Source of the DNA: Microbacterium sp. MAH-37
GTDB lineage: Bacteria > Actinomycetota > Actinomycetes > Actinomycetales > Microbacteriaceae
Length of the DNA: 64,000 nucleotides
Assembly (NCBI RefSeq): GCF_009758255.1
Contig: NZ_WSEN01000009.1
Coordinates: 1-64,000 of the forward strand
Reading direction: 5' to 3'
A model generated the notes under the pieces. The model had not been told where the DNA came from. It saw only the letters and a list, made by a program, of their open reading frames with translations, and did no database searches. Position 1 is the stretch's first letter, and each line of letters opens with the position of its first letter. The position numbers and the translations under genes are program-made. Shown here in pieces: positions 62,822 to 64,000 of the stretch.

Positions 62822-64000
62822 ATGACGAACTACGACGACATCGACTTCTCGCCGATCATGGCCCTCACCGAGGGCGAGGTCATCACGCACTCCCCCGTGC
62901 GCGACGTGCGCCTCGCCTCCGGGAAGGTCCTCGCGCTCATCACGCTCGACAACGGCCGTGACCACACCCGCCCGAACACCCTCGGCCCCGCCACCCTCAC
63001 CGAGCTCGGCGAGACCCTCGCCGGTCTCAAGGCGCGCGCGGCCGCGGGTGAGATCCAGGCGGTCGGCATCACCGGCAAGCAGTACATCCTCGCCGCCGGC
63101 GCCGACCTGTCCGACATCAGCAAGGTGGGCTCGAAGGACAACGCGCGACTCATCGCGCAGCTCGGTCACAAGGTGATCGGCTCGCTGAGCGAGCTGGGCG
63201 TGCCCAGCTTCGCGTTCGTGAACGGCCTCGCGCTCGGCGGCGGCATGGAGATCGCGCTGAACTCCACCTACCGCACGGTGGACGCCTCAGCGGCGGCGCT
63301 CGCGCTGCCCGAGGTGTTCCTGGGCATCATTCCCGGCTGGGGCGGCGCCTACCTGCTGCCGAACCTGATCGGCATCGAGAACGCCCTCGAAGTGGTCATC
63401 TCGAACCCGCTGAAGCAGAACCGCATGCTCAAGCCGCAGCAGGCCTACGAGCTCGGCATCTTCGACGAGATCTATCCCGCCTCGAACTTCCTCGAGAACT
63501 CGCTGCGCTGGGCGGACGAGGTCCTCGGCGGCAAGAAGGTCGAGCGCAAGAACGCACCGGGCAAGATCGAGCGCACCGTCAAGTGGCCGGTCGCCATCAA
63601 GATGGCGCGCGGGATGCTGGAGTCGAAGATCGGCACCGTGCCGAAGTCGCCGTACGCCGCGCTCGAGCTTCTCGACAAGGCGCGCAGCGGCACCAAGGCC
63701 GAGGGCTTCGCGCGTGAGGACGAGGCGCTCGCCGAACTCGTCACCGGAGACCAGTTCGCGGCGTCGATGTACGCCTTCGACCTGGTGCAGAAGCGTGCCA
63801 AGCGCCCCGTCGGCGCTCCGGACAAGGCACTCGCGAAGAAGGTCACGAAGGTCGGCATCATCGGTGCCGGTCTGATGGCCAGCCAGTTCGCGCTGCTGTT
63901 CGTACGCAAGCTGCAGGTGCCGGTGCTGATCACCGACCTCGACCAGGCGCGTGTCGACAAGGGCGTGGCGTACATCCACGAGGAGATCGGCAAGCTCGAG
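62822..64000 (+). CDS. fadB: Multifunctional enoyl-CoA hydratase/3-hydroxyacyl-CoA dehydrogenase (partial)
   Basis: The window ends inside this gene after 393 codons. An N-terminal crotonase domain has VNGLALGGGMEIALN and the ALPEVFLGIIPGWGGAYLLP oxyanion and catalytic Glu region. The dehydrogenase part begins with the Rossmann motif TKVGIIGAGLMASQFAL near residue 344. The full protein would be about 700 aa. It is the partner of the thiolase gene upstream. Confidence 0.93.
   Translation, partial: MTNYDDIDFSPIMALTEGEVITHSPVRDVRLASGKVLALITLDNGRDHTRPNTLGPATLTELGETLAGLKARAAAGEIQAVGITGKQYILAAGADLSDISKVGSKDNARLIAQLGHKVIGSLSELGVPSFAFVNGLALGGGMEIALNSTYRTVDASAAALALPEVFLGIIPGWGGAYLLPNLIGIENALEVVISNPLKQNRMLKPQQAYELGIFDEIYPASNFLENSLRWADEVLGGKKVERKNAPGKIERTVKWPVAIKMARGMLESKIGTVPKSPYAALELLDKARSGTKAEGFAREDEALAELVTGDQFAASMYAFDLVQKRAKRPVGAPDKALAKKVTKVGIIGAGLMASQFALLFVRKLQVPVLITDLDQARVDKGVAYIHEEIGKLE

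Noticed and set aside
60434..63169. 911-residue open frame on minus opposite the RNase D and thiolase genes
   Set aside because: Covers parts of three well-supported plus-strand genes; no recognisable domain, a GC-bias shadow.

Overview
The window is high-GC chromosomal DNA from an actinobacterium, most likely a Microbacterium or close Microbacteriaceae relative. The evidence is the many GTG starts, the pervasive ATGA/GTGA stop-start overlaps, the gene order alaS-ruvX-mltG-aroE and yebC-ruvC-ruvA-ruvB-yajC-secD-secF-rel, and actinobacterial family members (DUF349, DUF3000, a uroporphyrinogen-III synthase fused to a winged helix). No rRNA and no CRISPR array were seen.

Layout. 1-8.4 kb (minus): housekeeping block aroE, mltG, ruvX, alaS, a small membrane protein, rpsD, rarA. 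8.5-14 kb: a nitrite assimilation cluster (nirB, nirD, cobA, hemD-like) with a predicted GlnR box. Beside it lies the in-frame 3' remnant of a formate/nitrite transporter gene. 14-28 kb: DUF349, rel, secF-secD-yajC, ruvBAC, yebC, DUF402, a kinase-like phosphotransferase, and a vitamin B6 locus (pdxT-pdxS, divergent pdxR, then pdxY). 30-44 kb: lipoprotein, HIT, thrS, MFS/TetR pair, hydrolase, a large cell-wall-anchored lamin-tail protein, racemase, EEP-family phosphohydrolase, DMT/MarR pair, cysteine hydrolase.

44,685-52,620 is a complete-looking integrated element of about 7.9 kb in the 3' end of tRNA-Val(GAC), bounded by a 31-bp perfect direct repeat. It has a tyrosine integrase at one end. 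A convergent, tightly coupled leftward operon encodes an excisionase-like protein, a primase-polymerase/ATPase, a possible terminase-small-subunit-like protein, a phage-tail-like protein and several small unknown proteins. There are no capsid, portal, large terminase or conjugation genes. TTRGGGCACG repeats lie near both ends, and the element carries its own replacement terminator for the tRNA. It reads as a small phage satellite or minimal integrative replicon and is the most interesting part of the window.

52.6-53.3 kb is a tRNA cluster (Val, Cys, Gly on minus; Val, Gly on plus, with an inverted pair of identical tRNA-Gly genes). 53.3-64 kb: orphan PemK/MazF-like protein, YceI, amtB with a second predicted GlnR box, zapE, rhodanese plus SufE, a serine hydrolase, DUF3000, an RNase D-like protein, and the start of a fatty acid beta-oxidation operon (thiolase plus a truncated multifunctional FadB). 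The nitrite cluster and amtB together suggest one GlnR-controlled nitrogen response. Several regulators (pdxR, marR, tetR) appear to be leaderless and to control a neighbouring divergent gene through visible palindromic operators.
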